DNA from: Shewanella sp. UCD-KL21
Lineage (GTDB): Bacteria; Pseudomonadota; Gammaproteobacteria; Enterobacterales; Shewanellaceae
Assembly: GCF_001957135.1 (NCBI RefSeq)
Contig: NZ_MPHK01000004.1
Coordinates: 62,001-126,000 of the forward strand
Length of the DNA stretch: 64,000 nucleotides
Reading direction: 5' to 3'
In this document: piece after piece, positions 46,131 to 55,794 of the stretch
How positions within the stretch are numbered: the stretch's first letter is position 1
How the letters are laid out: every line of letters begins with the position of its first letter
Position numbers and translations under genes: made by a program
Notes under the pieces: model-generated
Told to the model about the DNA's origin: nothing
The model's database searches: none
Seen by the model: the letters and a program-made list of their open reading frames with translations, nothing else

Positions 46131-47108
46131 GTGAATATTGATAATCTCGCTAAAATAGACTTAAACCTGCTGGTCATTCTACAAGTCTTACTTGAAGAAC
46201 AATCGGTCACTCGCGCCGCAAACCGCCTGCATTTAAGTCAGTCAGCGTTAAGCAAAAGCCTGAATCGACTGCGGGTAACGTTAGACGACCCGCTATTTCA
46301 GCGTACAGCTCATGGGTTAAAGCCCACTGCCCATGCGGTAAATCTTGCCCAACAATTACCTCAGCTACTGCAAAGTTTGCATCAAATAGTCCAACCACCA
46401 AGCTTTATTGCTGCCACTAGCCACCAGCATTTTTCATTTGCCATGGTCGAAAGCGCCTACGAAACCTTGCTACCATATTTTATCGGTACCATTTTAAGAG
46501 AAGCACCCAATGTAAAGTTAGACTCTTATGTGTGGACTGAAAAGTCGATGCAAGACTTACAGCTGGGTCAAATCGATTTTGGTATTGCTGGTCGTGATAC
46601 TCATCCTCAAGCTGATTTTAAAATAGAGCAGCTGCCCGATGGGATTAAATATCGGACCTTATTTAAAGATAAGCAAGTGTGCTTAATCCGCCAAGATCAT
46701 CCGCTAATGGCACAAATTAAAGCCGGTCAGTGGAATAGAGAGCTGTACCTGCAAATGGCTCATGTGCAGGTGCGCTGTGAAGGCAATGATTGGTGGGCGC
46801 TGGATTACCATCTGGCAGAGCAAAACTTACATAGGCGCATTAGCTCTACCGTGCCAGATTTTTATGGCGCAGCCAGTATTTGCGCCCACAGCGACCTAAT
46901 TTTTACTTTGCCATCGAGCTTTGCAAGGCATGCCGCACTACTTTATCCACTGGTTGAAATTCCGCTGCCGTTTGAATTTATGCCCATGGCCTATGTGTTA
47001 CTGTGGCATGAACGCAACAGCCAAGCACCGGGCCACCTTTGGTTAAGGAATGTCATTTGTGGCAGTGTGGCTGAAGCCACAAAACAAACGGCGGTCACGC
47101 AGGCTTAA
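46131..47108 (+). CDS. LysR-family transcriptional regulator
   Basis: A 325-residue regulator with the N-terminal winged helix-turn-helix (LLEEQSVTRAANRLHLSQSALSK, core VTRAANRLHLSQSALSKSL) and a substrate-binding domain that follows from about residue 95. The start is a GTG at 46131 with GAGGA before it. The gene is divergent from the Bcr/CflA exporter and is likely to regulate it. The inducer is unknown. The stop lies in the first copy of a 12-base tandem repeat. Confidence 0.92.
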   Translation: MNIDNLAKIDLNLLVILQVLLEEQSVTRAANRLHLSQSALSKSLNRLRVTLDDPLFQRTAHGLKPTAHAVNLAQQLPQLLQSLHQIVQPPSFIAATSHQHFSFAMVESAYETLLPYFIGTILREAPNVKLDSYVWTEKSMQDLQLGQIDFGIAGRDTHPQADFKIEQLPDGIKYRTLFKDKQVCLIRQDHPLMAQIKAGQWNRELYLQMAHVQVRCEGNDWWALDYHLAEQNLHRRISSTVPDFYGAASICAHSDLIFTLPSSFARHAALLYPLVEIPLPFEFMPMAYVLLWHERNSQAPGHLWLRNVICGSVAEATKQTAVTQA

Positions 47109-47142
47109 ATTGCGGCTCAAATTGCGGCTCAAATTGCTGCCC
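47107..47142. repeat. AAATTGCGGCTC 12-base tandem repeat
   Basis: Two perfect copies and one imperfect copy; the first overlaps the LysR stop codon. Confidence 0.8.
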
Positions 47143-47288
47143 TAATTACTGCAACAATGCCCAAACATTAACCATGATTAACGTGACCTCAATGCTAGGA
47201 TCATCGATAGTCATGGTTCAAGTATTAAATTCATCGTGATCCAGTGCCATTTTGATGACGATGTTTAAAGGTTATATTAGGAGTAACA

Positions 47289-47633
47289 ATGAACTTTAAC
47301 CACATGTTTAATCAACCGAATTTAAAACAGCGCCTCGGGAGTTTGCACCCACTATTATCATTATTATTAGTGATTGGAATTTCGTTGACCTCGATAGTGT
47401 TATTACCGTTTTTACTGATGTTTGCTCTAGTCAGCTTCATCGGTTTGAACTTATTAGGGCGTAAATACCTAGCCCCTAAAATGCAGCCTATTTATAGCCA
47501 GCAGTCTCAAACAAATGAGTTTTACCGCAGCAATCCCAACATGCAGCGAGAATCATCAATCTACAAATCAGAGATGTTCCGTAAAGCCAGCCCCAGCAAC
47601 AGCGGGCGCACCTTTGAGCACAATCCTGATTAA
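47289..47633 (+). CDS. Small membrane protein, function unknown
   Basis: A 114-residue protein with one long hydrophobic segment, or two tight ones, near residues 22-55 (LLSLLLVIGISLTSIVLLPF) and a polar, Ser/Asn-rich tail. GGAG precedes the ATG at 47289. I see no known domain. It is alone between the LysR gene and a terminator. The start and membrane topology are clear enough to call it a gene, but its role is not. Confidence 0.6.
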   Translation: MNFNHMFNQPNLKQRLGSLHPLLSLLLVIGISLTSIVLLPFLLMFALVSFIGLNLLGRKYLAPKMQPIYSQQSQTNEFYRSNPNMQRESSIYKSEMFRKASPSNSGRTFEHNPD

Positions 47634-47663
47634 CAAGCTGGTTAACGTTTAGCTTTAGCAACT

Positions 47664-47691
47664 AAAAACACCGCCAACGGGCGGTGTTTTT
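47664..47691. terminator. Terminator between the small membrane protein and the DUF4145-Sel1 gene
   Basis: Stem AAAACACCGC / GCGGTGTTTT with Ts on both strands between convergent genes. Confidence 0.88.
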
Positions 47692-47728
47692 GTATCTGTG
47701 ATGTATGGCTTAAGCTCTAGGCAAGTGC

Positions 47729-49141
47729 TTAGGCCAGAATATGCTGCGCATGTTGCAGTGACTTTAACTCTTCTTCACTGGGCTTAAGCCCAATCACATT
47801 ATCAATTTGAATTTGCAGCGACTGCCAAATGGGCTCAATGATTTCAGCTTGTTGTTCATTCGCATGCTGTTTTGCCAGCTTTAATAAAGATGCCGACTCC
47901 ACCACATCAATGCGGCCTAACATGCCATCGGCCAAGGCAACACTCAGCTCAATCATGGCGGGCACACTGCGGCCATAGTTAATCACATCACGCAAATAAC
48001 GCTCGGCTAAACAGCCATCAGTCCCCAAACCTGCATCGTCATTTAACATGTGCTGCGCGCGGGCAAACATGGCATCAAGCTGACCTTGCTCAGCCGCTTC
48101 TGCCAGCCAATGCTCGCTGGTATTGGTATCAGCCTCACAGCCTTCGCCGTTATGGAGCATTAAGGCTAAATGGTATTGCGCATGAGGATAACCCGCCTGA
48201 GCGGCTTTACTAATCCACTCAAAGGCATCGGTTAACTGTTGCTGCTGATAATACAGCACCCCCAAATTCGACATCGCTTCTGCATTTTCGGCCACGGCGG
48301 CCTGTTCAAGCCAATTCGCGGCTAATGCCATATCCTGCTGAAACTGCTTAGAGCCCACTAAATAGAAAAAACCCAATAAGGCTTTAGCTTCAATGACGCC
48401 AGCTTTGGCGGCTTGCTCAATGGCTTGCTCGCCTTTTAGCGCGTCTTTATGACCGCTATAACCATGTAGTAGCGCCACACCATGCTCAAATAAACCTTGA
48501 TGATGCGTCGTTGCCGCCAGCTCAAACCAGTAAGCCGCCTGTTTAAAGGTGCTGATTGACTGAGCCTGTTCAAGCTCAGGTTGCTGTAGTGATTGCTCCT
48601 GCTCTTGCTGCATTAATGCTTTTGACTTAAGCGACATCCCCACCAGATATTGCGCTTGGGGATCATTATGCATGACTGCTTGATAACACAGCTCTCGCCC
48701 AGCAAAAGAGTCAAAGGCTTCAAACTTATATGCTGGCGCAGCTTTTTGGTGGACTTTCGGGTATAGCAGCTCAATTAATCCCAAGCTGTTTTTAATGGTC
48801 TTTTCAGCAAGCGTGACCAATTGCTCTTGGGTTAGATGGTATTTCTCAGGATGAGCACCACGATTACCGTCACTGCGAAGTTTATGCAGCGCACGCGTTG
48901 TAGGCACATCAATCAAACGCATGCGATTTAACTGCTCGATGCGATCATATAAATTGGGGCTATTGAATTTTAGCGACTGCTTAGCCGCGATTAACGCGGT
49001 AACTTGATGGGTAAAACTTCTGACAAACACCAAAGCCTGAGTGGGAATATCTCGCACATAGCTTTTGGCTTTGGTGTAATCTTCAACAATGTCAGGAGAG
49101 AAGCTGCCTATCAGCTCAATATCATTTAACACTTCGGGCAA
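47729..49141 (-). CDS. DUF4145 domain plus Sel1-repeat protein
   Basis: A 470-residue protein in two parts. The first 130 residues resemble DUF4145 (LIAAKQSLKFNSPNLYDRIE, RALHKLRSDGNRGAHPEKY), a helical domain also found on type I restriction subunits. The rest has at least five Sel1-like repeats, such as AVAENAEAMSNLGVLYYQQ and AAQAGYPHAQYHLALMLHNG. No export signal was seen, so it is probably a cytosolic adaptor. The gene lies 26 bases downstream of a YciC-like gene in the same direction. Confidence 0.75.
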   Translation of the reverse strand: MPEVLNDIELIGSFSPDIVEDYTKAKSYVRDIPTQALVFVRSFTHQVTALIAAKQSLKFNSPNLYDRIEQLNRMRLIDVPTTRALHKLRSDGNRGAHPEKYHLTQEQLVTLAEKTIKNSLGLIELLYPKVHQKAAPAYKFEAFDSFAGRELCYQAVMHNDPQAQYLVGMSLKSKALMQQEQEQSLQQPELEQAQSISTFKQAAYWFELAATTHHQGLFEHGVALLHGYSGHKDALKGEQAIEQAAKAGVIEAKALLGFFYLVGSKQFQQDMALAANWLEQAAVAENAEAMSNLGVLYYQQQQLTDAFEWISKAAQAGYPHAQYHLALMLHNGEGCEADTNTSEHWLAEAAEQGQLDAMFARAQHMLNDDAGLGTDGCLAERYLRDVINYGRSVPAMIELSVALADGMLGRIDVVESASLLKLAKQHANEQQAEIIEPIWQSLQIQIDNVIGLKPSEEELKSLQHAQHILA

Positions 49142-49167
49142 CTCCTCAAGGCTATCAACTCACTTAA

Positions 49168-49911
49168 TTAGATTTCTGTGTGATCGCTGTTGCTATCATC
49201 TTCGCTAACATCAGTGCTGCGATTAACCATATACAATCTGAACAAAGCCACGTTTACAAACAAGCCTAAGAATGCGAATACAGTGTCGATGATCACCTGT
49301 AGCGGAAAGCCGCCAAATTCAGCTAGAGATAATACCGTGCCGCCCACTAATGACAGAGGAATATACATCATCAAAATAGCCATTGTTTTCAGCACAATAG
49401 GAGATGAAAACTTAAAGCTATTCTTAATGGCTTCGAGTGGCGTTAAGCGCTCTACAATCACCATAAAGTTTACGTAAGCTAAACGGGCAAATAAATAGAA
49501 GCTGATGGCCAAACCGACAACCCAAAACGGCCCAAACACAGCAAACAGCATTACCGGTGCTAAAATAGCTAAACCAGAGAATACACCGGCTAATAATAGC
49601 GGCGGCACGAAAGTGAAGCTGTTTTTCAATATCATCCCAGGGGTCACTTCATGACCACGAGAGCGCACTTCTAGGTACAAGGTTAGCGCCGAAATCAACA
49701 GTGAAAAAATCAGCAGTAACGCCATCATTGCAGCACCATGCATTGCACCAAATTGTGGTACTTCTACTTCTGCTTGGGCTGCCAGCTCACTGCCCAACCA
49801 TAATTGGATTACGACTTGGAGTAGCAGCAAAGGCACTGTTAATGATGCTAATTGAACAATGTGGTTACGAAAGAAATTATATGCTTCAGTCAAAATTGCA
49901 GACAATGACAT
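49168..49911 (-). CDS. YciC-like (UPF0259) integral membrane protein
   Basis: A 247-residue protein with about six transmembrane helices. The start MSLSAILTEAYNFFRNH and the central segment VNFMVIVERLTPLEAIKNSF are like the YciC/UPF0259 family. ATG at 49911 is chosen over the upstream 49929 because it gives the family N-terminus. The function is unknown. It probably shares a transcript with the DUF4145-Sel1 gene. Confidence 0.7.
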   Translation of the reverse strand: MSLSAILTEAYNFFRNHIVQLASLTVPLLLLQVVIQLWLGSELAAQAEVEVPQFGAMHGAAMMALLLIFSLLISALTLYLEVRSRGHEVTPGMILKNSFTFVPPLLLAGVFSGLAILAPVMLFAVFGPFWVVGLAISFYLFARLAYVNFMVIVERLTPLEAIKNSFKFSSPIVLKTMAILMMYIPLSLVGGTVLSLAEFGGFPLQVIIDTVFAFLGLFVNVALFRLYMVNRSTDVSEDDSNSDHTEI

Positions 49912-50020
49912 GGGGGTTCCAATAATCAAAAAAAGATAAATATACTGCTAAGGATACCGAAAAAAGCAGTTTTTTGCACAATTGATATAGCCATTAGACT
50001 GAAGTTCCTTAAATCAATTG

Positions 50021-50034
50021 TCACAAAATTGTGA
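50021..50034. promoter_or_regulatory. TCACAA palindrome in the YciC-like/DUF2780 divergent spacer
   Basis: TCACAAAATTGTGA is a perfect 14-base palindrome, 59 bases before the DUF2780 gene and upstream of a TACAAT at 50042-50047 that could be a -10. It may be an operator; no regulator is known. Confidence 0.45.
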
Positions 50035-50092
50035 ATAACGCTACAATGATCACTAAATAATCCAATTTTTAATTAAGCACAGGACGGCCACA

Positions 50093-50632
50093 ATGAAAAT
50101 AACTCCCGCAGTAAGCCTTTTATTAACTGCATTTGCAGTCACCACGCCCGCACAAGCTGGATGGTTAGATAATATTTTTGGTAGTGAAGAAGAAAAAGTT
50201 GAAACCGTCGCCGCGACTGAAGCGGTTGCTGATGCACAATCAACTGATTTGGTTGGTAATGTGATGTCACAGCTTGGTTTGAACCAGCAGCAAGCTGAAG
50301 GTGGTTTAGGGGCATTGTTAAGCTTAGCGCAATCTAACTTGGGCGATTCAGACTTTAGCCAAATTTCAGATAGCATTCCCGGTACTGATGCGCTTATGGC
50401 AGCGGTTCCAGCACTGTCATCAGACTCAGGCATGACAGGGTTATTGTCTCAAGCTGGCGATATTGGTAAGTCACTTGAAGGCGCGAGCATGGTCTATGAC
50501 ACCTTTGAAGCGCTTGGGATTAAAAAAGAATACGTGGCGCCTATGGTCGATATTGCCAAATCTTATTTAGAAACCAACGGCTCTGAAGGCACAGTTGATA
50601 TGCTGATGAAGGGCCTTGGCTCAATCATGTAG
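50093..50632 (+). CDS. DUF2780 exported protein
   Basis: A 179-residue protein with a signal peptide (VSLLLTAFAVTTPAQA), an acidic Ala-rich linker, and the DUF2780 core (VMSQLGLNQQQAEGGLGALL, ALGIKKEYVAPMVDIAKSYL) typical of VcgC/VcgE-type proteins. It is probably soluble in the periplasm. The function is unknown. A hairpin lies after it, but the short T-run makes it a weak terminator, so readthrough into the TerB gene is possible. Confidence 0.78.
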   Translation: MKITPAVSLLLTAFAVTTPAQAGWLDNIFGSEEEKVETVAATEAVADAQSTDLVGNVMSQLGLNQQQAEGGLGALLSLAQSNLGDSDFSQISDSIPGTDALMAAVPALSSDSGMTGLLSQAGDIGKSLEGASMVYDTFEALGIKKEYVAPMVDIAKSYLETNGSEGTVDMLMKGLGSIM

Positions 50633-50664
50633 CATTTGCGCTATCTAATGGATTAATTTTAATT

Positions 50665-50692
50665 AATGCCGAGCCATTCGCTCGGCATTATT
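50665..50692 (+). terminator. Hairpin after the DUF2780 gene
   Basis: Stem AATGCCGAGC / GCTCGGCATT with a weak T-tract; a likely but imperfect terminator. Confidence 0.65.
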
Positions 50693-50763
50693 GTCTCTGT
50701 TAAGCTAAAGTCATCACATAGGCTGAAACAGCTGCATACCTCGTTTTGTTTATTGGAGGCAAT

Positions 50764-51213
50764 ATGATTGCTAAATTAAAACAGTTCTTACAATCCCATA
50801 CCCAAGCGACTACCCCAGAAGATCAAGCTCGTCAGCTTAATCTCGCTGCTGCCAGTTTATTACTTGAAGTCATGTACGCAGATGAAACCCTTGATGAACA
50901 AGAGGTGGCCATGTTGCCAGCGATGCTCACTAAAAATCTCGGTTTGAGCCTACAAGCCGCTGATGAGCTCATCGCTGAAGCCAAATTGATTCAAGGCAAT
51001 GCCACCTCACTGTACGAGTTTACCGCTGAAATAAACGCCCAATGCTCCATCGCCCAAAAACAAAAGCTGTTACTGGGGATGTGGAAGCTAGCCTACTCCG
51101 ACGGCAAACTGTGCCGCAATGAAGATCAAATCATTCGCCGCACTGCCGATTTACTGCATTTAAAGCACAGTGAAGTGATTCAAATGCGCAATATCGCCAT
51201 GGAGCAACGCTAA
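50764..51213 (+). CDS. TerB-family protein
   Basis: A 149-residue protein of helical TerB/DjlA-like fold. The diagnostic parts are LLLEVMYADETLDEQEVAML and GMWKLAYSDGKLCRNEDQIIRRTADLL, where the Asp/Glu runs are the metal-binding residues seen in TerB. ATG 50764 has TGGAGG at 50755-50760 and beats the 50746 start. The term tellurite resistance is historical; the role here is unknown. Confidence 0.85.
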   Translation: MIAKLKQFLQSHTQATTPEDQARQLNLAAASLLLEVMYADETLDEQEVAMLPAMLTKNLGLSLQAADELIAEAKLIQGNATSLYEFTAEINAQCSIAQKQKLLLGMWKLAYSDGKLCRNEDQIIRRTADLLHLKHSEVIQMRNIAMEQR

Positions 51214-51270
51214 ACACTCTTTAAGAGCGTAACTTGCATTGAAGCCGCCTAAAAAGTTAATCGTTTATAA

Positions 51271-52530
51271 CTAATCACTTATTAGCGCCTTACGAGTTAA
51301 ATGATTTTTTTGCCAGTAGATAAAAGGCGCGACACTTAGCACTAGGATGCACGAATACCACATATTTTCGGCAAGTGCGTAGCCCACACCAATACAAAAG
51401 ACACAACCCGCCACCACCAAAGGTAAGTAAGCTTTACTGAGTAATTTTGCCGCTGACAACATGGTGAGCAAATAGATAATGACGAACACGCCATTGCTCC
51501 AGGCGATCAGATCTTCCAGCTTCTGCTCCGTGATAAATGTCAGTACAATCACCATCACCATGGTGACTAAAATGGTCACTAATGCCCGTAAAGGTACGCC
51601 GTGGGCATTTAGCTTTTCAAAATACTTAGGCAATATTCCTTGCTGACTAAAACTCCAAAGTAGCCGCGCTGCACTAGCGCAATATATATTCACTGTCGCC
51701 AAGCCACTGGCTATGCCCAACACACCGATAACTTGCACGCCAAAGCCGCTCAATAGCTGATTAAAAGCATGCACCATGGCAAGGCCCCCTGCTTCAGCTG
51801 GCACCATTAATAACAGCAAGGTACATACCAAATAAATAATCCCCACCAGCACAGTACCTAACATCATTGCAGGTAACATATCTTTTTTCGGGTCGCGAAA
51901 ATTATTGGCTAAATGAGTCATGGCTTCTATGCCTAAAAAGCTCCAAAAACCAATGCCCATAGCTAACATCACGCTCGCTGCTTCTGGTTTAGCAACTTCG
52001 GTTAGCGAGGTTAACTGCCCAAGGTTGGCGCCGCTGCTGCCAAATAGCACAGTCACTACCGCCACAATGGCCAGTGTTAGCCCAAACTGTAATTTGGCAG
52101 ACACTTGAATGCCGCGATAATTAAGCAGTAATAACACTGCAACAATGGCGATTTCGGCGGCCAATTGCCCCCAACCTGTAATAGCAACCAGCGCATCCAT
52201 AAATTGAAAGGTCATTAAAATGGCTGCGGGGGCGCCAATGGGGATCACCAATAAAAAAATCAGCCCTATGGTGCGCCCTGCTGTGATACCAAAAGCTTTT
52301 TCAATAAAATATGCCGGCCCTGCAGCATGGGGAAAGCGACTTGCCAGCAAGCCAAATACCACTGCCACCGGCAATATGGCGACAGTGAGTATAATCCACG
52401 CCAGTAAAGCGCCACTCCCAGCTACCTCAATGGTCATCTGTGGCAAAATAAATACCCCAGTGCCCAGCAAAGTGGTGGCCATCAGTCCTGCGCCTTGCCA
52501 GCGCCCTATGCTTGCTGTAATTTGATTCAT
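51271..52530 (-). CDS. APC-family amino acid exporter, YjeH-like
   Basis: A 419-residue, 12-helix transporter. The beginning GRWQGAGLMATTLLGTGVFILP and LGIEAMTHLANNFRDPKKDM, like the rest, follow E. coli YjeH, which exports methionine and branched-chain amino acids. The substrate here is inferred from that likeness. It is divergent from an Lrp-type regulator, a common pairing for amino-acid exporters. Confidence 0.83.
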   Translation of the reverse strand: MNQITASIGRWQGAGLMATTLLGTGVFILPQMTIEVAGSGALLAWIILTVAILPVAVVFGLLASRFPHAAGPAYFIEKAFGITAGRTIGLIFLLVIPIGAPAAILMTFQFMDALVAITGWGQLAAEIAIVAVLLLLNYRGIQVSAKLQFGLTLAIVAVVTVLFGSSGANLGQLTSLTEVAKPEAASVMLAMGIGFWSFLGIEAMTHLANNFRDPKKDMLPAMMLGTVLVGIIYLVCTLLLLMVPAEAGGLAMVHAFNQLLSGFGVQVIGVLGIASGLATVNIYCASAARLLWSFSQQGILPKYFEKLNAHGVPLRALVTILVTMVMVIVLTFITEQKLEDLIAWSNGVFVIIYLLTMLSAAKLLSKAYLPLVVAGCVFCIGVGYALAENMWYSCILVLSVAPFIYWQKNHLTRKALISD

Positions 52531-52670
52531 TGTCTGTACCTATCGTGATATTTAGCAAGAGTATAAGCTGATAGCGCTTGTCAAACTGCAGCTTATCACC
52601 TGCAAGATCACCGAACAAACCGACAAAATGACGGCATTTAGCTCAACAACCAACATAATGAGGGTTAGCC

Positions 52671-53105
52671 TTGGACAAGTTCGATCAATTAATCATTAAC
52701 GCGCTCCGCCTTAATGCCCGCCAAAGCATTTCAAATATTGCTGAGCAAGTGAGTTTATCTCGCAGCGCAGTCACTGAGCGCATTAAAAAGTTAGAACAAA
52801 CCGGGGTGATCCGTGGCTATCAAGTGCTGTTGAGCGAATCGCAAAAAGAAGGCGTTTCAGCGTATTTCGAAATCCAGCATGAACGGGCAAATTGCGCTGA
52901 TGTAGTCCATGTATTTCACGCGATCCCTGAAGTGCTCACTTGCCAAGGCATTACCGGCGAAATGGATTTATTGGTATATGTGAATGCCCCATCAATGAAA
53001 CGCTTACATCAAATTCGTGAATACATTGATGCCCAAGCCGATATCGTTAAAATCAAAACCCACGTCGTAATGAGTGAATGGATTAATAACCAGCCCAGTA
53101 ATTAG
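52671..53105 (+). CDS. Lrp/AsnC-family transcriptional regulator
   Basis: A 144-residue regulator with N-terminal HTH (LNARQSISNIAEQVSLSRSAV, core ISNIAEQVSLSRSAVTERI) and an AsnC ligand domain with VLTCQGITGEMDLLVYV. The start is a TTG at 52671, with AGGG four to ten bases before it. It is divergent from the YjeH-like exporter gene and probably controls it in response to an amino acid. The ligand is unknown. Confidence 0.9.
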   Translation: MDKFDQLIINALRLNARQSISNIAEQVSLSRSAVTERIKKLEQTGVIRGYQVLLSESQKEGVSAYFEIQHERANCADVVHVFHAIPEVLTCQGITGEMDLLVYVNAPSMKRLHQIREYIDAQADIVKIKTHVVMSEWINNQPSN

Positions 53106-53285
53106 GCTATTGGGTTAAGTCAAAGTCGCTAGCTTCAATTGTCGCAATTTATCTGCTCACCCTTTACTGGCGCTATTTTTAACTTATCAAGCTAGCTTTT
53201 TATAATTTTCCAACCGAAATCTTAGATATAGCAGCTTGATAGCGTTACACTTCTTAGTAACTGGTTTTCTATTAGGTTTCTCAAC

Positions 53286-55013
53286 ATGCAATCACAGCCG
53301 ACATCTGACATCAATTTACTTTGGGGCGCACTCATTTTAGAAGAGTTAGCCAGACTGGGTGTTAAACATGTTTGTATGGCGCCAGGCTCTCGCTCAACCC
53401 CATTAACCTTAGCTGCAGCGGCGCAGTCAAGCTTGCAATCTCACCTTCATTTTGACGAACGTGGGCTAGGTTTTATGGCGCTGGGCTTAGCCAAAGCCAG
53501 TCACAGCCCGGTAGCGATTATCACCACTTCTGGCACTGCGGTGGCAAATCTGTATCCCGCCATTATTGAAGCTTGGTTAACTCAAGTGCCGCTGATTATT
53601 TTAACTGGCGACAGGCCGCCTGAGCTCATTGGCTGCGGCGCTAACCAAGCCATTAACCAGCCCGCCATTTTTGCTGATTACGCTAAGCAAGTGAATTTAC
53701 CAACCCCAGATCTTGCCATTAGCCCTAATACCTTGCTCACCACCATTGATGAAGCAGTGGCAAATTTAACCCAGCCGGTTCATGTAAATTGCATGTACCG
53801 AGAGCCTTTGTATCCCACAGAGCTTCAAAGCCTAGGGCAATTAGCCCAATCAATGACTGATTATGTGACGCCAATTACGCCATGGTTAAACCACTCTCAC
53901 CCTTACACGGATTACGGCCTGTTAGCTCAAACCAATCTGCCTAGCCAAGACACCATGATGCGTTTTGCTCACGGTAAAGGGATCATTGTGGCGGGAACCT
54001 TACCCCCCCAAGAAAACCCCAAGCAAATTATTGAATTAGCGCAAAAACTGGGTTGGCCAATCGTCGCCGATGCGCAATCACAATTAAGACAGCACCCCAG
54101 TGTTATTGGCCATATCGATCAACTGCTGTTAAATCCTAAAGCCAGTAAATTTATTGAACAAGCTGACCGCATTTTGGTGTTTGGTGGCCGCTTTATCTCT
54201 AAGCGCTTAATCAGCTTTATTACTCATCATCAATGGCATAGCTATTGGCAGGTATTAGCAAACCAGCAACGACTGGATCCAAACCATCAATCAAAACGAA
54301 TTTGGCAAGCCAGTATCACTGCCATGTGCAATAACAATTGGCCTCGTTCCTCTGCAGCTAATTGGGCATTAAGCTTAATTGAGCACAATCAAAACATTGA
54401 AGCATTACTGACGCAGCATATTGATCAAAGTAGTTTTGGTGAGCCGCAAGTGGTTCGTCAAATCGCACAGCAGCAAAGCGCTTTACATCAATGGTTTATT
54501 GGTAATAGCTTGCCAATTCGCTTATACGATATGTATGCACCAATCATTTGCGACCTACCCGATATTTATACTAACCGCGGCGCATCGGGTATTGACGGCT
54601 TAATCGCTACCGCAACTGGGGTGGCATTAGCCAACAATCAGCCCACCACCTTGCTTATTGGGGATATTTCCAGTTTGCACGACTTAAACTCACTGGCGAT
54701 GACCAAACAGGTTAACAGCCCGTTTGTGATTGTGATTTTAAACAATGACGGCGGTAATATCTTTAACTTATTGCCGGTACCCAATGACGCCGTTCGAGAG
54801 CAATATTACCGCTTAAGCCATGGCTTAGAATTTGGCTACGCAGCAGCCATGTTTGATCTACCCTATAATCAAGTGGATAGTTTATCGAGTTTTAATGAAG
54901 CCTACGCCGATGCGATGGAATATGCAGGCACCTCAGTCATTGAAGTGAATGTCAGCCCAACTCAGGCCAGCGATCAAATTAAACTCATCGGACAATGGGT
55001 GAGGCAGCACTAA
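53286..55013 (+). CDS. menD: SEPHCHC synthase MenD
   Basis: ThDP enzyme that joins 2-oxoglutarate and isochorismate to commit carbon to menaquinone. The 575-residue protein has [17 protein letters not shown] near the N-terminus (isochorismate site), the ThDP motif region [16 protein letters not shown] and [12 protein letters not shown], and the usual length. It starts the menD-menH-menC-menE operon. Menaquinone supports anaerobic electron transport, which is prominent in this genus. The stop overlaps the menH start (TAATG). Confidence 0.96.
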   Translation: MQSQPTSDINLLWGALILEELARLGVKHVCMAPGSRSTPLTLAAAAQSSLQSHLHFDERGLGFMALGLAKASHSPVAIITTSGTAVANLYPAIIEAWLTQVPLIILTGDRPPELIGCGANQAINQPAIFADYAKQVNLPTPDLAISPNTLLTTIDEAVANLTQPVHVNCMYREPLYPTELQSLGQLAQSMTDYVTPITPWLNHSHPYTDYGLLAQTNLPSQDTMMRFAHGKGIIVAGTLPPQENPKQIIELAQKLGWPIVADAQSQLRQHPSVIGHIDQLLLNPKASKFIEQADRILVFGGRFISKRLISFITHHQWHSYWQVLANQQRLDPNHQSKRIWQASITAMCNNNWPRSSAANWALSLIEHNQNIEALLTQHIDQSSFGEPQVVRQIAQQQSALHQWFIGNSLPIRLYDMYAPIICDLPDIYTNRGASGIDGLIATATGVALANNQPTTLLIGDISSLHDLNSLAMTKQVNSPFVIVILNNDGGNIFNLLPVPNDAVREQYYRLSHGLEFGYAAAMFDLPYNQVDSLSSFNEAYADAMEYAGTSVIEVNVSPTQASDQIKLIGQWVRQH

Positions 55014-55783
55014 TGCCAATCATTAATCGTTTTGGAGACACCAAGTTACCAGCACTGGTGTTATTGCATGGTTTTTTGGGCTCAAAAGAAGACTGGCAAG
55101 CAAGCTTACAGATTTTAAGTCAGCACTTTCACTGTATCTGTATCGACTTACCTGGCCATGGAGACAATCAGCTAGAATTGCCAACCCCTGGCTTTGAAGC
55201 GGCGGCGCAGTCTATTGCCGATAAAGTCATTCAGCTCGGTTATCGCCAGTTTCATTTGTTAGGCTATTCATTAGGTGGCCGTATTGCGCTGCACATTGCC
55301 AAACTTTACCCCAAAGCAGTATTAAGTTTAATGCTGGAGTCAGCGCACTTAGGCTTAACCAGCAGCCGCGACAAACAAGCACGCCTCAAGCACGACCAAA
55401 AGTGGGCCGACAAGCTCGCCGTCGAGCCTATTAGAGACTTTCTCGAGCAATGGTATCAACAGCCGGTGTTTGCTAATTTAACCTCAGATGCAAGAAAAAA
55501 CCTCATTGCGATTCGCAGTAAAAATAATCCCCAAGCACTGCTGCACTGCTTTACAAGCACCTCGCTAGGGTTACAACAAAATGGCGAAAAAGTGCTGAAG
55601 CAATTACACTGCCCCGCCTACTTATTAGTGGGAGAACAAGACAGTAAGTTCTGCCAACTTGCCCAGCAGTGGCAGCAAAAACTGCAACTTAACACAGTCA
55701 CCATTGCTCATTGCGGTCACAATATCCATAAAGCGCAACCTAAGATGTTTGCAGCTAGGATCATCCAACTTTTAACCCCTTAA
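55013..55783 (+). CDS. menH: SHCHC synthase MenH
   Basis: Alpha/beta-hydrolase that eliminates pyruvate from SEPHCHC to form SHCHC. The 256-residue protein has the nucleophile elbow LLGYSLGGRIAL, oxyanion LLHGFLGSKEDW, and the His of AHCGHNIHKAQP. The ATG at 55013 overlaps the menD stop; the ATG at 54995 would overlap menD further and is rejected. Confidence 0.92.
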   Translation: MPIINRFGDTKLPALVLLHGFLGSKEDWQASLQILSQHFHCICIDLPGHGDNQLELPTPGFEAAAQSIADKVIQLGYRQFHLLGYSLGGRIALHIAKLYPKAVLSLMLESAHLGLTSSRDKQARLKHDQKWADKLAVEPIRDFLEQWYQQPVFANLTSDARKNLIAIRSKNNPQALLHCFTSTSLGLQQNGEKVLKQLHCPAYLLVGEQDSKFCQLAQQWQQKLQLNTVTIAHCGHNIHKAQPKMFAARIIQLLTP

Positions 55784-55794
55784 GGACATCATTC

